Shown in pieces: positions 22,461 to 35,563 of a stretch of 64,000 nucleotides of DNA. Both the position numbers and the translations under genes were made by a program. The first letter of the stretch is position 1, and the number at the start of each line of letters is the position of its first letter. This stretch comes from Brachypodium distachyon. Lineage: Eukaryota > Streptophyta > Magnoliopsida > Poales > Poaceae. The notes under the pieces were generated by a model that saw nothing but the letters and a program-made list of their open reading frames with translations, had not been told where the DNA came from and did no database searches. The stretch covers positions 47,644,650 to 47,708,649 of the forward strand of contig NC_016134.3 in assembly GCF_000005505.3 (NCBI RefSeq), read 5' to 3'.

Positions 22461-22494
22461 CGTCACGTGGGTGACGTCGCTAAGATGACGTAAG
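22461..22494 (+). promoter_or_regulatory. TGACG/G-box cluster upstream of NLR-2
   Basis: CGTCACGTGGGTGACGTCG is followed by TAAGATGACGTAAG. This places CACGTGG between inverted TGACG motifs, with a third TGACGTAAG 14 bp further on. TGACG is the core of as-1/ocs-type elements bound by TGA bZIP factors, and CACGTG is a G-box. It lies about 630 bp before the NLR-2 start codon. Regulatory function is inferred from motif identity only. Confidence 0.5.
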
Positions 22495-22873
22495 CACACG
22501 CAAGTCCGTGGTCTTTGCTGCCGACAGCGCCGGAGACTGGATACACGGAGAAGAACTTGGCCACACATTTCCTTGTTTCATTTTAATCGCCATTATAACC
22601 AACACCAACCGACAGGCCACTGCATTCCTGAACAGTGCAAGCATTACTTTACCTTTCACTGATCACTCCAATAATGTTGCTCGCTTTTATGGGTACCTAC
22701 CAGCCCAATTTCCACTGAATCGCATTCCCATTTCAGCCAAAATCGACTCTCCTTGCGCATCCATGCGGCCATTCCCCACAGCTCGGTCCTAATCCATTGT
22801 TGTGCAGAAGCACAAGCAGCAGCAAGGGCTCGAGGAGCTAGCAAAGGTTCCTGCGGATCTGGCTCGGTGAGTT

Positions 22874-22930
22874 GGGATCTGAGGTTAGTTGTCTACTAGC
22901 TCGATCTTGGATTCTTGGGGGAGGTATTTA
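22874..22930 (+). promoter_or_regulatory. NLR-2 leader segment with donor-like site
   Basis: Contains GATCTGAGGTTAGTTGTC, in which GAG|GTTAGT resembles a splice donor of a 5'-leader intron. The same segment reappears at the end of NLR-1 (5087-5143). Leader intron status is inference. Confidence 0.45.
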
Positions 22931-23126
22931 ATTTGGGGCATGATTTTAGATTCTTTCGTCCTGCAGATCCGGCCATGTCGACTTAGGATCTCGTGTTGTC
23001 GTTCTTGGGGGAATTGAACTCCCACGGAGTATTCAACTAGACATTCAAGTAGCAACTAGAGTACATCAGAATCACTCTGTAATTTGTATTCCACGAAGCA
23101 AGCAGAGGAGGAAGCTCGCCATCGCC

Positions 23127-26100
23127 ATGGAGCTGGCGACGGGGGCCATGAGCTCCCTGCTCCCCAAGCTAGCCGAGCTCCTCCAGAAGGAGTACAACCT
23201 GCAGACGGGCTTGAAGACAGACGTCCAGTCTCTGTCGAGGGAGCTGGAGAGCATCGAGGTTGCTCTTGCCAAGGTGGCTGAGGTGCCGCTGGACCAGCTA
23301 GACAAGCAAGTCCGGCTTTGGGCTCGCAATGTCAAGCAGCTGTCGTATGAGATGGAGGATATCGTCGACAGCTTCATGGTGCGCGTCGAGGGCTCCAAGC
23401 CAGACGCGGATCTGAAGAACTCCAAGAGATTCAGAAAAAAGATCGCCAACTTCTTCAAGAAAGGCAAGACCCGTCGTCAGATTGCCGACAAGATCCAAGA
23501 CATCAAGGTCCGAGTCAAGGAGGTAGCTGACTTGCGTGACAGATACAAGGTCGACGATGTTCGTGCTAATCCAGCTACCACGAACACCGTTGATCCTCGT
23601 ATCATGGCTCTGTTCAAGGATCAGAAAGAGCTTGTGGGCATTGAGGAGCCAAGGAATGAGGTAATCAAGAGGCTGATGATGGAAGGGGATGATGACGGTT
23701 TGTTGAACTCCAGGATGCAGCTCAAGATACTCTCCATCTTTGGATTTGGAGGACTTGGCAAGACAACTCTTGCCAAAGCAGTCTATGATATGCAACAATC
23801 AAATTTTGTTTGCAAGGCTTTTGTTTCAGTGGGTCAGAATCCTAGTCTGAAGAAAGTTTTCATGGATATTCTCCTCCAAGTTGATGAGGCAGAGTCTAGT
23901 TCAAATGCATCCATGTTGAACGAGGAGCAACTCATCAGAAAGCTCCGAAGATTTCTTGAGAACAAGAGGTACATCTATTCACCCTTTTTTTATGTTTGTT
24001 GAAATGATCATGCAAACATGAAATGAGCAAACGTAGATAAAAGGGAAGGTTTCATTTATTTTTCCTCGAGATGTTTTCAGTATCATGATTTGGGATTTCC
24101 TTAGGCATATTCTTATGTGAAACTTTGCATGATTTACCCTCTCTTTTGTAAGTCTTGGTACTTCAGTGGTGAATAGAGAAGTTCCTTCCCACTGATTTTT
24201 GCACAAATCACGGAGCACCAGTAGACAGTGGTTACTTAAAATACTAGCGGCGCGGCATGACACTAGTACTCGCTTCAGTTGCCCTTGAGGCTTGAGCGGC
24301 GAGATGCTTGGATTGGCTCGAGGTTGTAGGCACAAAACTTTACATTATTATGTAGTGTTGAATTTGTGTTGAATATTTCTATTAGTTGGATTACATTTGT
24401 GTACTAGGATTTTTAATTGGTACATATGGGACAAATGTAGTGTTAGCTAGAGTCGGACACTTTGCATCAATTTGGAATAAATTTCATGTTAGAGTCGGAA
24501 CTCAACAAAGTTGGGAGTCAAATTAACCACAAATCAATTGGATTGAACTACGTCTCGAACCCATGGCCTGTTTTTATCTAGTACTGTCTTGGTTCCTAAA
24601 TTCTCGTTGTGGTTTTAGTGCAATTTAGGAACGGAGGGAGTACGTACCAAAGCCCGGCTCCATTATTTACCTATGTCTTAATTTTTTTTTATGAAGCACG
24701 GTGTTGTGTGTTGAACAATGCTATTTTTGGATACCTGATTGTCTTCTTCTTCTTTTACGCTCAGATATCTCGGTTCCTAAATTCTTGTTGTGGTTTTAGT
24801 GCAATTTAGGAACGGAGGGAGTACGTACCAAAGCCCGGCTCCATTATTTACCTATGTCTTAATTTTTTTTTATGAAGCACGGTGTTGTGTGTTGAACAAT
24901 GCTATTTTTGGATACCTGATTGTCTTCTTCTTCTTTTACGCTCAGATATCTCGGTTCCTAAATTCTTGTTGTGGTTTTAGTGCAATTTAGGAACGGAGGG
25001 AGTACGTACCAAAGCCCGGCTCCATTATTTACCTATGTCTTAATTTTTTTTTATGAAGCACGGTGTTGTATGTTGAACAATGCTATTTTCGGATACCTGA
25101 TTGTCTTCTTCTTCTTTTACGCTCAGATATATGTTTTTTCCAATGCATGGTTCTCATGGCTGCCATATTCAACAGGTACCTCATCGTCATTGATGATATA
25201 TGGGACAAGATTCCATGGGATATAATGAAATGTGCACTGGTTGATAGTAACTGTGGAAGTAGAATAATCACAACCACTCGTATTTTGGAAGTTGCCGAAG
25301 AGGCGGACGATGTTTACAAGCAAAAGCCACTTTCTTCCGCCACATCCAAGGAATTATTCTATACAAGATTATCTATTGGTAAATGCAACATTACTTCAGG
25401 TCAACCGATTGAGATATCTGACAAGATTTTACAGAAATGCGGTGGTGTGCCGTTAGCTATCATCACAATAGCTAGTCTGTTGGCCAGTAAACCATGGGAG
25501 GATTGGTCTGAGGTGTATGACTCTATTGGTTTTCGAGATGGAGCTAACATACACGTCGAGAACACAAGAAAGATATTGCTATATAGCTACTATGACCTGC
25601 CTTGTTATCTAAGGGCATGTTTGTTGCACCTCAGCATATATCCTGAAGATCATGAGATTCGGAAGGACACTTTGATATGGAAGTGGGTGGCGGAAGGTTT
25701 TGTCCATGAGAAACCAGGGATGGGGTTATTTGAGCAGGGAGAGAGGTATTTTAATGAACTTATTAACAGAAGTCTGATCCAGCCGGTGGAGGAGCCATAT
25801 AAGAGCATCATATATGCTTGCCGTGTGCATGATCTGGTGCTCGATATGATCTGTCGCTTGTCAAAGGAAGAAAATTTTGTTACTATCCATGGAAGTAGTA
25901 ACACAGAACACCAACCTTCACAAAGCAATGTCCGTAGGTTAGCTCTTCAAAACATAGCCATGGACGAAGAGCCTAATTCAGATAACACAGAGATACGGCA
26001 AGTGAGGTCATTCAATGCCATCATGTGTGATGTCAAGAGAAGATCATTTCTTTCAAGCTTCCAAGGCTTGAGAATTCTTTCTATGGAAAGATGTACTTTT

Positions 26101-27111
26101 ATAAATGATGGTTCTTGTCACCTTGAGAATCTTGGAAGGCTGCTTCAGCTGAGGTACCTTGGGCTCTTGGAAACACGTATTACGGAACTCCCAGAAGAAA
26201 TAGGCAACCTGAGGTTTTTGGAGGTACTGGACTTGAGGGACACTAAAATAAAAGAGCTGCCAGAGAGTGTAGGTCAGTTGAGGCGGCTAAAGTGCCTGCG
26301 TCTTTCTCGTGGTTTCAAAGGAGCACTGGGCTGGATCGGTAACCTAGTGTTGCTAGAAGAGTTATTTTTGCCCTATTTTTCCTTGGAGATTGTAAAAGAA
26401 CTGGCCAAGCTCACAGAGTTGAGAGAGTACGGTGATTGTTTTGAAGTGTCCGATGACGCCTTAGTTGATATTAGTATACTGTTCAATAATATGATGGAAT
26501 CTCTAGAACATCTGCAGAAGCTCCAAACCATACAAGTTATATTCTCGTGGCGGCGTGTTGTCCAAGCCAATTGCGTAAGCTACGTGCTCTGTCGGCACCT
26601 CCGTCGTCTGGAGCTGCAAGTCGTATTTGAAAAGCTGCCGGTGTGGATCAATTCGTCAAGCCTGCCGAACCTCTCTCACTTGACGTTTGCATCGAACGCC
26701 GTGGAGGCGCAGGATATGGAGGTCCTCGGGAGGTTCCCAGAGCTCATTTACCTCAGCCTGCATACTGATCCTGACGTCATCATTCCTGACATCATGGGCG
26801 GCGGTGCATTCCCCAAGCTAAGATACTACCTCACGAATGCATCTGCCAGGTTCCTGCAGGGAGCCATGCCCAGCCTTGAACGTGTTCAATATTTCATCCG
26901 CGGCGAGTGCAGTGGCGCCAAGTTTGAGCGTGACATTGCCAGCATCGGGAACCTCCCTTGTCTTGACAGAGTCCAAGTATTCTTTTACGGGTGTGAGCGT
27001 GTCACGCGGGAGAAGGGAGAGGCCGCGTTGAGGCAGGCAGTCGAGGTCCATCCCAACAATATCACGGTTCAGCTGGTACGTACTGCTCCCTCCATGCTCA
27101 TCTTAGTATGA
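23127..27111 (+). CDS. CC-NB-ARC-LRR immune receptor (NLR-2), two exons
   Basis: Predicted receptor of 925 residues, joined from 23127-23968 and 25176-27111. The intron occupies the same codon position as in NLR-1, and exon 1 has the same 842-bp length. CC, P-loop GFGGLGKTT, kinase-2 YLIVIDDIWD, GSRIITTTR, GVPLAI and VHD motifs are all present. Residues from KILQKCGG to RRSFLS are identical to NLR-1, whereas the CC and distal LRRs differ. The C-terminus as read ends QLVRTAPSMLILV. Splicing at GTACGT after CAGCTG to the TTTCAG at 27150 would instead give QLI and a stop. The leader carries a duplicated segment also found in NLR-1. Apparently intact; effector recognised unknown. Confidence 0.9.
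23969..25175 (+). other. NLR-2 intron
   Basis: GT-AG intron interrupting the NB-ARC domain between P-loop and kinase-2. The 5' part aligns with the NLR-1 intron (TGTGAAACTTTGC(A/G)TGATTT). The 3' part is enlarged by the triplicated 181-bp unit. A GTTAGAGTCGGAACTCAA segment is shared with the NLR-1 intron. Confidence 0.85.
24590..25131. repeat. 181-bp unit repeated three times in the NLR-2 intron
   Basis: Three head-to-tail copies begin near GGTTCCTAAATTCT(C/T)G at about 24591, 24772 and 24953. Each contains GGAACGGAGGGAGTACGTAC, the end of a short Stowaway-like hairpin, then a T-rich tract, and TTCTTCTTTTACGCTCAGAT. The copies are nearly identical, so the amplification is recent. NLR-1 has a single diverged counterpart near 3040-3150. 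Confidence 0.95.
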
Positions 27112-27990
27112 TACTCATGACCGCTAATCATTTCCATTTTTTATTTCAGATCTAGCTTGTTGCCAGCGAAGCGTCCGATTCCAATGAGAAGCACCAAGAA
27201 GTAGGCTGATCATATCTGTACTCAACTAGAAGTATGCTCTAATTAATTCGATCGCATTGACGTGCTGATCGATATTAGTTGCTACAGTACTAGATAAAAC
27301 ACTTTTTAAGTATGCAGATGAAAATACCTTATGACTTTCTATCTTTCAGCAGCCGTGCTTTTAGATTAAGTTCATCCAATCACGCAGCGCACTGTATATA
27401 ACGCTCTGTATATATACATGCATTTGAAAGAACAAGTACTGCGCACATCTCCATATGCACGTACTGATCAATCTGTCATCCCACCCATCTCTGTATACTC
27501 ATCCTTGTAAACTGTGGTTTCAGATATGCTAGCTCCTACCTTTGGAATACTTGTAAATATTATGTTTACATTTTCGCAATTAGAAATTATTTTTGATCCT
27601 GTCATTATATTTAAAATGTTTACTTTTCTGGCATCTTGTAATCTGTTGCTATATTATTTGCTCAAAACTGAGCAATAAAAGTACTCCGGAAATTAATACC
27701 AGCTTTAGGCTAGCTCTTTTTTACTAGCATTTTTAGTGGTTCCAAAGGGAGACCAAACCCCACTGTTAATTGCAAGTTCTTTAGCAGCTTTTTTTTTGTC
27801 AGAGTTAGCTTACTGATGTCTTCAGCCAACGGTTGCAGTAGACATTATACTAACTGAATTGCAAAATGGTCCGAAATTGCACAATGCCCATGATGTTTTA
27901 CCTTTCTCATTTTTTTCCAAATTTTGACAGAAACGGCACAGTGCCACACAGGAGGATGGAACCACCGTCTTGAGAGAGTCGAGACACACA
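27112..27990. repeat. Conserved NLR 3' flank, copy 4 (first part)
   Basis: No gene is seen. It matches the flanks after NLR-1 and the 15.8 kb fragment: TTATTTCAGATCTAGCTTGT near 27142, CTGAATTGCAAAATGGTCCG near 27853, and CACAGGAGGATGGAACCACC near 27946. The MITE at 27995-28152 interrupts it, and the flank continues to about 28660. Confidence 0.75.
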
Positions 27991-27994
27991 CCTA

Positions 27995-28152
27995 GAGCTG
28001 CAAGTTGGTGACCCTCAGGGTATCCTTTGACCCTCCTTAGTTCAACCAAATGAACTAAAGTTTTAAAATGATACAACTTTTTGAAAAACTAGTTCATTTG
28101 TTTGAACTAAGGAGGGTCAATGGGTACCCTGAGGGTCACCATGTTGCACCTC
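27995..28152. mobile_element. Palindromic MITE with ~60-bp inverted arms
   Basis: The left arm starts GAGCTGCAAGTTGGTGACCC; the right arm ends GGGTCACCATGTTGCACCTC. The arms also share CCCTCCTTAGTTCAA(A/C) around a short AT-rich centre. TA occurs on both sides. The other flank copies lack this sequence, so it inserted after the duplication. Superfamily is uncertain. Confidence 0.8.
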
Positions 28153-28660
28153 TACACACACCCAAACTACCAGAAGATTTGGTCAAAAAGCAAAGCATGG
28201 GCGCATACTAAAATAATGCACTTATTTTATAGTTTATTGATGTAATAATATCTTTTTCTTAATGTAATCCCTTATCAATTCAAGATCTTATCAGAACCAC
28301 TTTTGCAATCCTTTATTGATGTAAGATCCAGGCACACCCAAACTACCTGAAGATTTTGTCAAGCAGAGAACAGGCGGGTTGCGGCACCTATGCAGTGAAA
28401 CTTCTTTAGTGATGTTTTACTGATGTAAGATCTTATTAAAACTATTATTTGTAATTTATTTTCATCAAACTCAGGACCTTCTGTTCGCATTATGATGCTA
28501 CAGTACCTTACTAGCTGTCTGTATTGTAATTTTAAAGTTTTAAGCACATTTACTTGATTTGTGGCGATCTTACATTCAACCAACTGAACTGTTCATTCTA
28601 AAATGTGGTGCCCTCAATGGTAAAATCCAAAATCCCAATTGCCAGATAGGGCACATGGAG
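28153..28660. repeat. Conserved NLR 3' flank, copy 4 (second part)
   Basis: Resumes after the MITE with CACACCCAAACTACC and continues through CTTATCAATTCAAGATCTTA and GATCTTACATTCAACC-type sequence to CCCTCAATGGTAAAATCC near 28612. No gene is seen. It leads into the BLOS1 last exon. Confidence 0.65.
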
Positions 28661-28790
28661 GAAGTTAACGCCTTTCTGCTACAGGTAACTAGTTCTGCAC
28701 AAAGGGAGTTCAAACCTGAAATATCGATCAATCTGAGCAGAGACGAATGAGAACACTTGGTAACGTCAGAGTTGCAGGAGCCAAGCAGAA

Positions 28791-28877
28791 TCACTGATGA
28801 ATGTTCCGGACTGCAGCATTGATACTTTCACAGTCAAACACCATGACCTTCATCCAGTTCTCAAAATCCCCAATTTC
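28791..28877 (-). pseudogene. BLOS1 last exon, copy paired with 29.4 kb exon
   Basis: After a TCCTAC-type acceptor (TAG on the minus strand) the exon reads EIGDFENWMKVMVFDCESI then NAAVRNIHQ and TGA at 28791-28793. It encodes the C-terminal helix of BLOS1. The exon is intact, but its upstream partner at 29389-29665 carries disabling changes, so the locus is a pseudogene. Confidence 0.8.
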
Positions 28878-29388
28878 CTACAAACAAATCAAAGCAGGAA
28901 CTATTCAGCAATAAGAATGGCAGATGGAACCTGAGAAAGAAATTATGTCATCTGCCCCAGCACCAAGCTCTGAAATCTATTACTGTACTAGGTTTTTGTA
29001 ATTTGTGATGAAATACGCCAAACCAAAATGTCACAGCCTAATTAATACTCCCTCAGTTCCTAAATGTAAGAAATTTTGGTAGGATAATTTAGCACTGTAT
29101 ATTAAACCGACTTAGAGTGGAGTAACACCTATGCTTTCTAAGTTTACTCATCAGTGATCAGTGGTCACTGAACATTTACAAGATCCATGCTGTACTCAGC
29201 CTACAGACTTCAGTAACAGGATTTTAATCCACTGTGGGCACCATGGATAATTTCACACAAATCGGTCATCCATCAATCCAGGACATATCATGGAAGAAAA
29301 ATAATGTTAGGTCCTGCTAATTTGCCAAGACCACAAAACACTTGAGGGCAGCAGCAGCAGGGTATATACTACTCCGTATGTAGCAGAC
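28878..29388. other. Intron of the BLOS1 pseudogene, with a MITE end
   Basis: Intervening sequence between the two BLOS1 exons. It includes a Stowaway-like left end (TACTCCCTCAGTTCCTAAAT, near 29046) without a clear right end. No other feature is seen. Confidence 0.5.
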
Positions 29389-29665
29389 CTTGAGGACGGA
29401 GTTGATGTCGTTGGTGGCGGCTAGCCAGTGGTCGGTCTGCTTCCGGTAGCGCTGCGACGGCGGCGAGCAGGCCGAGGGACTCCGCCTCCACGCGCTTCTC
29501 GTTCACGAACAGCTCCTGCACGCCGCCGTCCACCCGCGCCGCGCTGCTCAGGGCGCTCTACTTCGCCCTCTCTGCGGAGGCGTTGGTGTTGCTGCATGAT
29601 GTGGAGGAGCGCCGACTCCAGCGGCCCGCCGGCCGGCGATGCAGGCTTGGTGCTCTTATCTTCTC
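29389..29665 (-). pseudogene. BLOS1 first exon, disrupted copy
   Basis: Minus-strand sequence gives TKPASPAGGPLESALLHIMQ then QHQ, followed in another frame by SALSSAARVDGGVQELFVNE then KRVEAE. These correspond to BLOC-1 subunit 1. Three lesions are visible relative to the 7.5 kb copy: a shift after the QHQ region, AAGTAG where the other copy has AAGAAG (a premature stop), and two extra bases in GTCGCAGCGC. The start ATG is also altered. The donor is GTCTGC. It is not functional, though more complete than the other copies. Confidence 0.8.
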
Positions 29666-29901
29666 CGATCTGAGCTCGCCTTTCTCTGCTTCGGCGAAAA
29701 AAATTCTGGGAACGGGCCGCACGCCCTCTCCCGTGAGCCAATCTTAACGTGCGTCCGATTCTCCAATCTTAACGGGTCGCACAACATATGGCAGGAACGT
29801 AGACTAAAACAGTTTTGCGTCGAGGCCTAAAATCCAGGCACACGATCAGCCGCTAATTGGAACCAACGCTGCGTCCTTGTGTTGAGACGAGAGGGAGAGC
29901 C

Positions 29902-32174
29902 ATGGCGGAGTCGGGTGAATCTCCACGGGCAGCGACTTCCGCGGTCCAGCACGCAGCCGCTGCCGCCGTAGCGCCTATGCCCACCACCGGTCAGGAGGTA
30001 ATCAGTGGCGTGAAGATCCCGGACGCCCAGCACACAGCCAATGCCGACGGCGGCAGCTTACTGCATACCGATGATCAGATGATGGCAGTCGCACAACTGG
30101 TTCCTTCTTTTTCACTCGACTCATCCGGCGATCAAGTTGCCGCTAGCAATCTGCTTGTGGCCGGTGACAAAACGATGCAAGCGTCAGCTGGCTCTACTTC
30201 CACGATGGGGAATCATGGATCGATCTCGATCGGTACCATGTTAACAGGTTCAGTTACAACATCATCCCCCCCTAAGGTACAGATCTATGTGTTAGTTTGT
30301 GCAAACAAAATCATGATTTGTTAGTGTAATTCAGTTAATATGTATTTGAAAGCAGGTGTATGATATCAATTGTGAATCATTATTTGTTCCTAAAGTTGGA
30401 ATGGCATTCAAGTTTGAAGAGGAAGCATACGAGTTTTACAATAATTATGCCCGTAAGATTGGTTTTAGCATTAGAAAGAGCCACTCAAATTTGAGACCAG
30501 ATAAAACCGTTTATAAGAAACATATAGTTTGTAGTAGTGAAGGGGAAAGAGAGGCTCATTCAAAACATGAAACTGTGAAACAAAATGCTGTAACAAGGTC
30601 CGGTTGTGATGCCCGTATTCGTTTAGTATTGCTCAGGATGGCGTTTGGAGGGTGCGGAAGGTTGTATTGGAGCACAATCATTATCTCGCAAGTCCGGATA
30701 AAAGACACATGTTGCGGTCACAACGCTGTTTGATAGAGTCGGATAAAGTTGTGATAGGTCATACGAGGGAAGCAGGATTAAAACCTGCAGATGCATACAA
30801 ATTTTTCAAGCAGTGGTATGGAGGACCTCAGCATGTACCGTTCTTGCGGGTGGATAGCAATAACCATATCGGCCGCCAGCGCAAAAAGTATTTGGAAGTC
30901 AATGACGCTCAAACACTGTTGGAGTTCTTATAAAACAAGCAATTAGAAGATCCTTCTTTTTTTTATGCCATACAATTAGATGAGGAGGATTGCCTGGTAG
31001 CTAATTTCTTTTGGGCAGATGGTCAAGCTATCATGGATTATGCTTGTTTTGGTGATGCTTTGTCATTTGACACCACTTTTCAGACAAACAAGTTTGAAAT
31101 GCCATTTGCACCACTCCTTGGGACAAACCATCATAAGCAAACCATTCTTTTCGGAGCTGCACTATTATGTGATGAAACCACTGACTCGTTTATATGGCTC
31201 TTCAACACATTTTTAAAAGCAATGTCTGGGAAGCGACCTGTTACAATTTTCACAGATCAGTGTGCAGCTATGGCCAAAGCAATTAGCATTGTTTTCCCAA
31301 GCACAAAGCACTTCCTCTGCATTTGGCACATTTATCAAAATGCCGCTAAGCATCTTAGCCATGTAATTTCAAGCCATCATCGGTTTCTTGCTGATTTTAA
31401 GAAAGTTGTATACCTAGAAAATTCAGTGGCATAGTTTGAGCAGAAGTGGCAAGAGTTGTTGATTGAGTATGACCTCGTGGAGAACTCATGGATACAAACG
31501 CTATTTGGTTTGCGTGAGAAGTGGGCTGCTGTGTACCGCAATGATTCATTTCATGCCGACATGACTTCAACTCAAAGGAGTGAAGGTATGAACAATGTGT
31601 TCAAGAAACAATTTCGCAAGAATTTCTGCCTTTGAGAGCTCTTAGTACAGTATGAGAAGTGTGCTACTAGTCTTCGTGAAAATGAACTAGATGCAGATTT
31701 TAAGTCACGGAAGAGTAAACCTGTTACTTATATAAGGAATTTACCTATGTTGAAGACTGCAGCCGAGTCATATACAAGAAGGCTTTATTCTGATTTTGAG
31801 GAGCAGTTCAAACATCAATTTTCAGTCACGTGCGAGTTGATTTCCACGGTCGGAACTGTCAAAACTTATAAGGCGATGCCTGTGGCATTTGAGGATGAGG
31901 CACTAGTCATCTTTAATCATGAGAATCTATCTGTATCATGTTCTTGCAGAAGATACGAATCCAAAGGTATGCAATCATCTTTTAGCATTTGTTGGTTTAT
32001 AAAATGTTGTCTTACTCTGTGTTTTATGATGTCATAGGTCTGTTGTGCAAACATGCTCTCCGAGTGTACAATATCAATGAGGTTTTCACTTTGCCATCAC
32101 AATATATACTACACAGATGGACAAAGTATGCAAAAAGAGGATATTCTTTCATCAATCTGATATATACGCACTAG
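29902..32174 (+). pseudogene. FAR1-like MULE transposase, disrupted
   Basis: Exon 1 (29902-30276) encodes a low-complexity N-terminus from MAESGESPRA. Exon 2 starts at 30356. FAR1 DNA-binding sequence (MAFKFEEEAYEFYNNYARK) is followed by a MULE transposase domain with the recognisable acidic positions in SFDTTFQTNK, IFTDQCAAM and SEGMNNVFKK. A SWIM zinc finger (CSCRRYESKG then LLCKHAL) is split by an intron at about 31964-32036. Damage includes a frameshift near 30630 and stops at 30929-30931, 31432-31434 and 31633-31635. It resembles both plant FRS regulators and Jittery-type transposases; the inverted repeats favour a transposon. Confidence 0.85.
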
Positions 32175-32820
32175 TATTTTTACAATTTCACAATCCTTGT
32201 GCTACACAAAGTTCACAATCCTTGTGCTACACAAAGTCTACTGGTACAATGGTCTAATTTCTCAACACTAAGTGTAGTAGCAATGTTCTAATTTCATTCA
32301 TTCATCAATCTGATATATACGCACTGGTACAATGTTCTAATTTCTCAAATAGACTTGCAGTTCACAGAATAATTGTGACTCGAGTCTACGGAGCATATGC
32401 ACTAGCACTCTAGTAGACTGTACAACCGAAGGAAACATCCTGACAATCTAGCATTCTAATGGAAAGCTTTGTAGAGATGAAAGATCGAAGCTCTGCTAGC
32501 TGAATGCGAGGAAGTCAGAAATGTCTGAACAAGATCGTGACTGCTTGCATAACACAACACCAAAGTTCAGTAAACAAATTACAGTAGAAAATACAAGAGG
32601 GAAAGAAAACTGAGGAATCGCATTGCTTGGAGCTTTGTTTCCACCGTCGGTTGAAGCGCTGGCGCTAGCGCATCCGCGACAAGCAGCGGAACCGTGTGGA
32701 GGCGGATCACGAGCAAAAGGCGGCGATGGGGAATCGAGGGCTCGCCGGCACCTAAGTTCCCACGAGATGCAGCAGAGTCATGCTGGGGCTGACCACAAGC
32801 AGGAATCGGCGGCGACGAGT
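32175..32820. other. 3' part of the Mutator element, no gene
   Basis: Holds small direct repeats (AATCCTTGTGCTACACAAAG twice near 32200; ATCAATCTGATATATACGCA near 32152 and 32306). The GC-rich stretch from 32640 leads into the right terminal repeat. No credible open frame. Confidence 0.5.
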
Positions 32821-33258
32821 GGAGATCTTGCCGGCTCCGCCATGGCTCTCTGGTCTCAACACGAGGGCACGAACGCTGCGTTTGGTTCCAATTAGCAGCT
32901 GATCGTGTGCCTGAATTTTACGCCTCGATGACAAGCCTAACCTAATTAGGCTACGAATACGTATCAAATACTTGGGAATTTAAAGGCTATTTGAGATTGG
33001 TGCCACGAGCTGAGTTGTCACCGTCGGCCTCAGCGGAGAAAGCGTGCGGCCCGGTCCCAGAAAATTTTCTCTGGACCCGCTCACCGTTGCAAAAGAAGAA
33101 TTCCAACCCCGCGCCTCATGCTCCGCTGGAAGAATCGACCGTTGCATTTGCTCCTTTCCGGCTTCCTTCTTCTTCTTCTTCCTCAGCCTCTCCCCCAATT
33201 TCAAATCCTCCTCTTATTCTTCTTCTTCGCCAGCGGCAGCACCACCGACGAGAGCTCG

Positions 33259-35563
<2,305 letters not shown>

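Larger units (their letters stand above)
29820..32928 (+). mobile_element. FAR1/Jittery-type Mutator element with ~107-bp inverted repeats
   Basis: The left end (29820-29926), starting TCGAGGCCTAAAATCCAGGC, is matched inverted by 32823-32928, ending GCCTGAATTTTACGCCTCGA. Similarity runs through ATCAGC(C/T)GCTAATTGGAAC and GAGAGCCATGGCGGAG, so the left repeat includes the transposase start codon. The FAR1-like transposase lies between the ends on the plus strand. Flanking 9-mers (AGTTTTGCG and TGACAAGCC) do not match, so the insertion duplication has decayed or the ends are slightly misplaced. Confidence 0.75.

Noticed and set aside
24609..25225. Three identical 66-84 residue frames beginning MVLVQFRNGGSTYQSP
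   Set aside because: They are the three copies of the 181-bp intronic repeat, and each starts inside a MITE-like end. They are not a tandem peptide gene.
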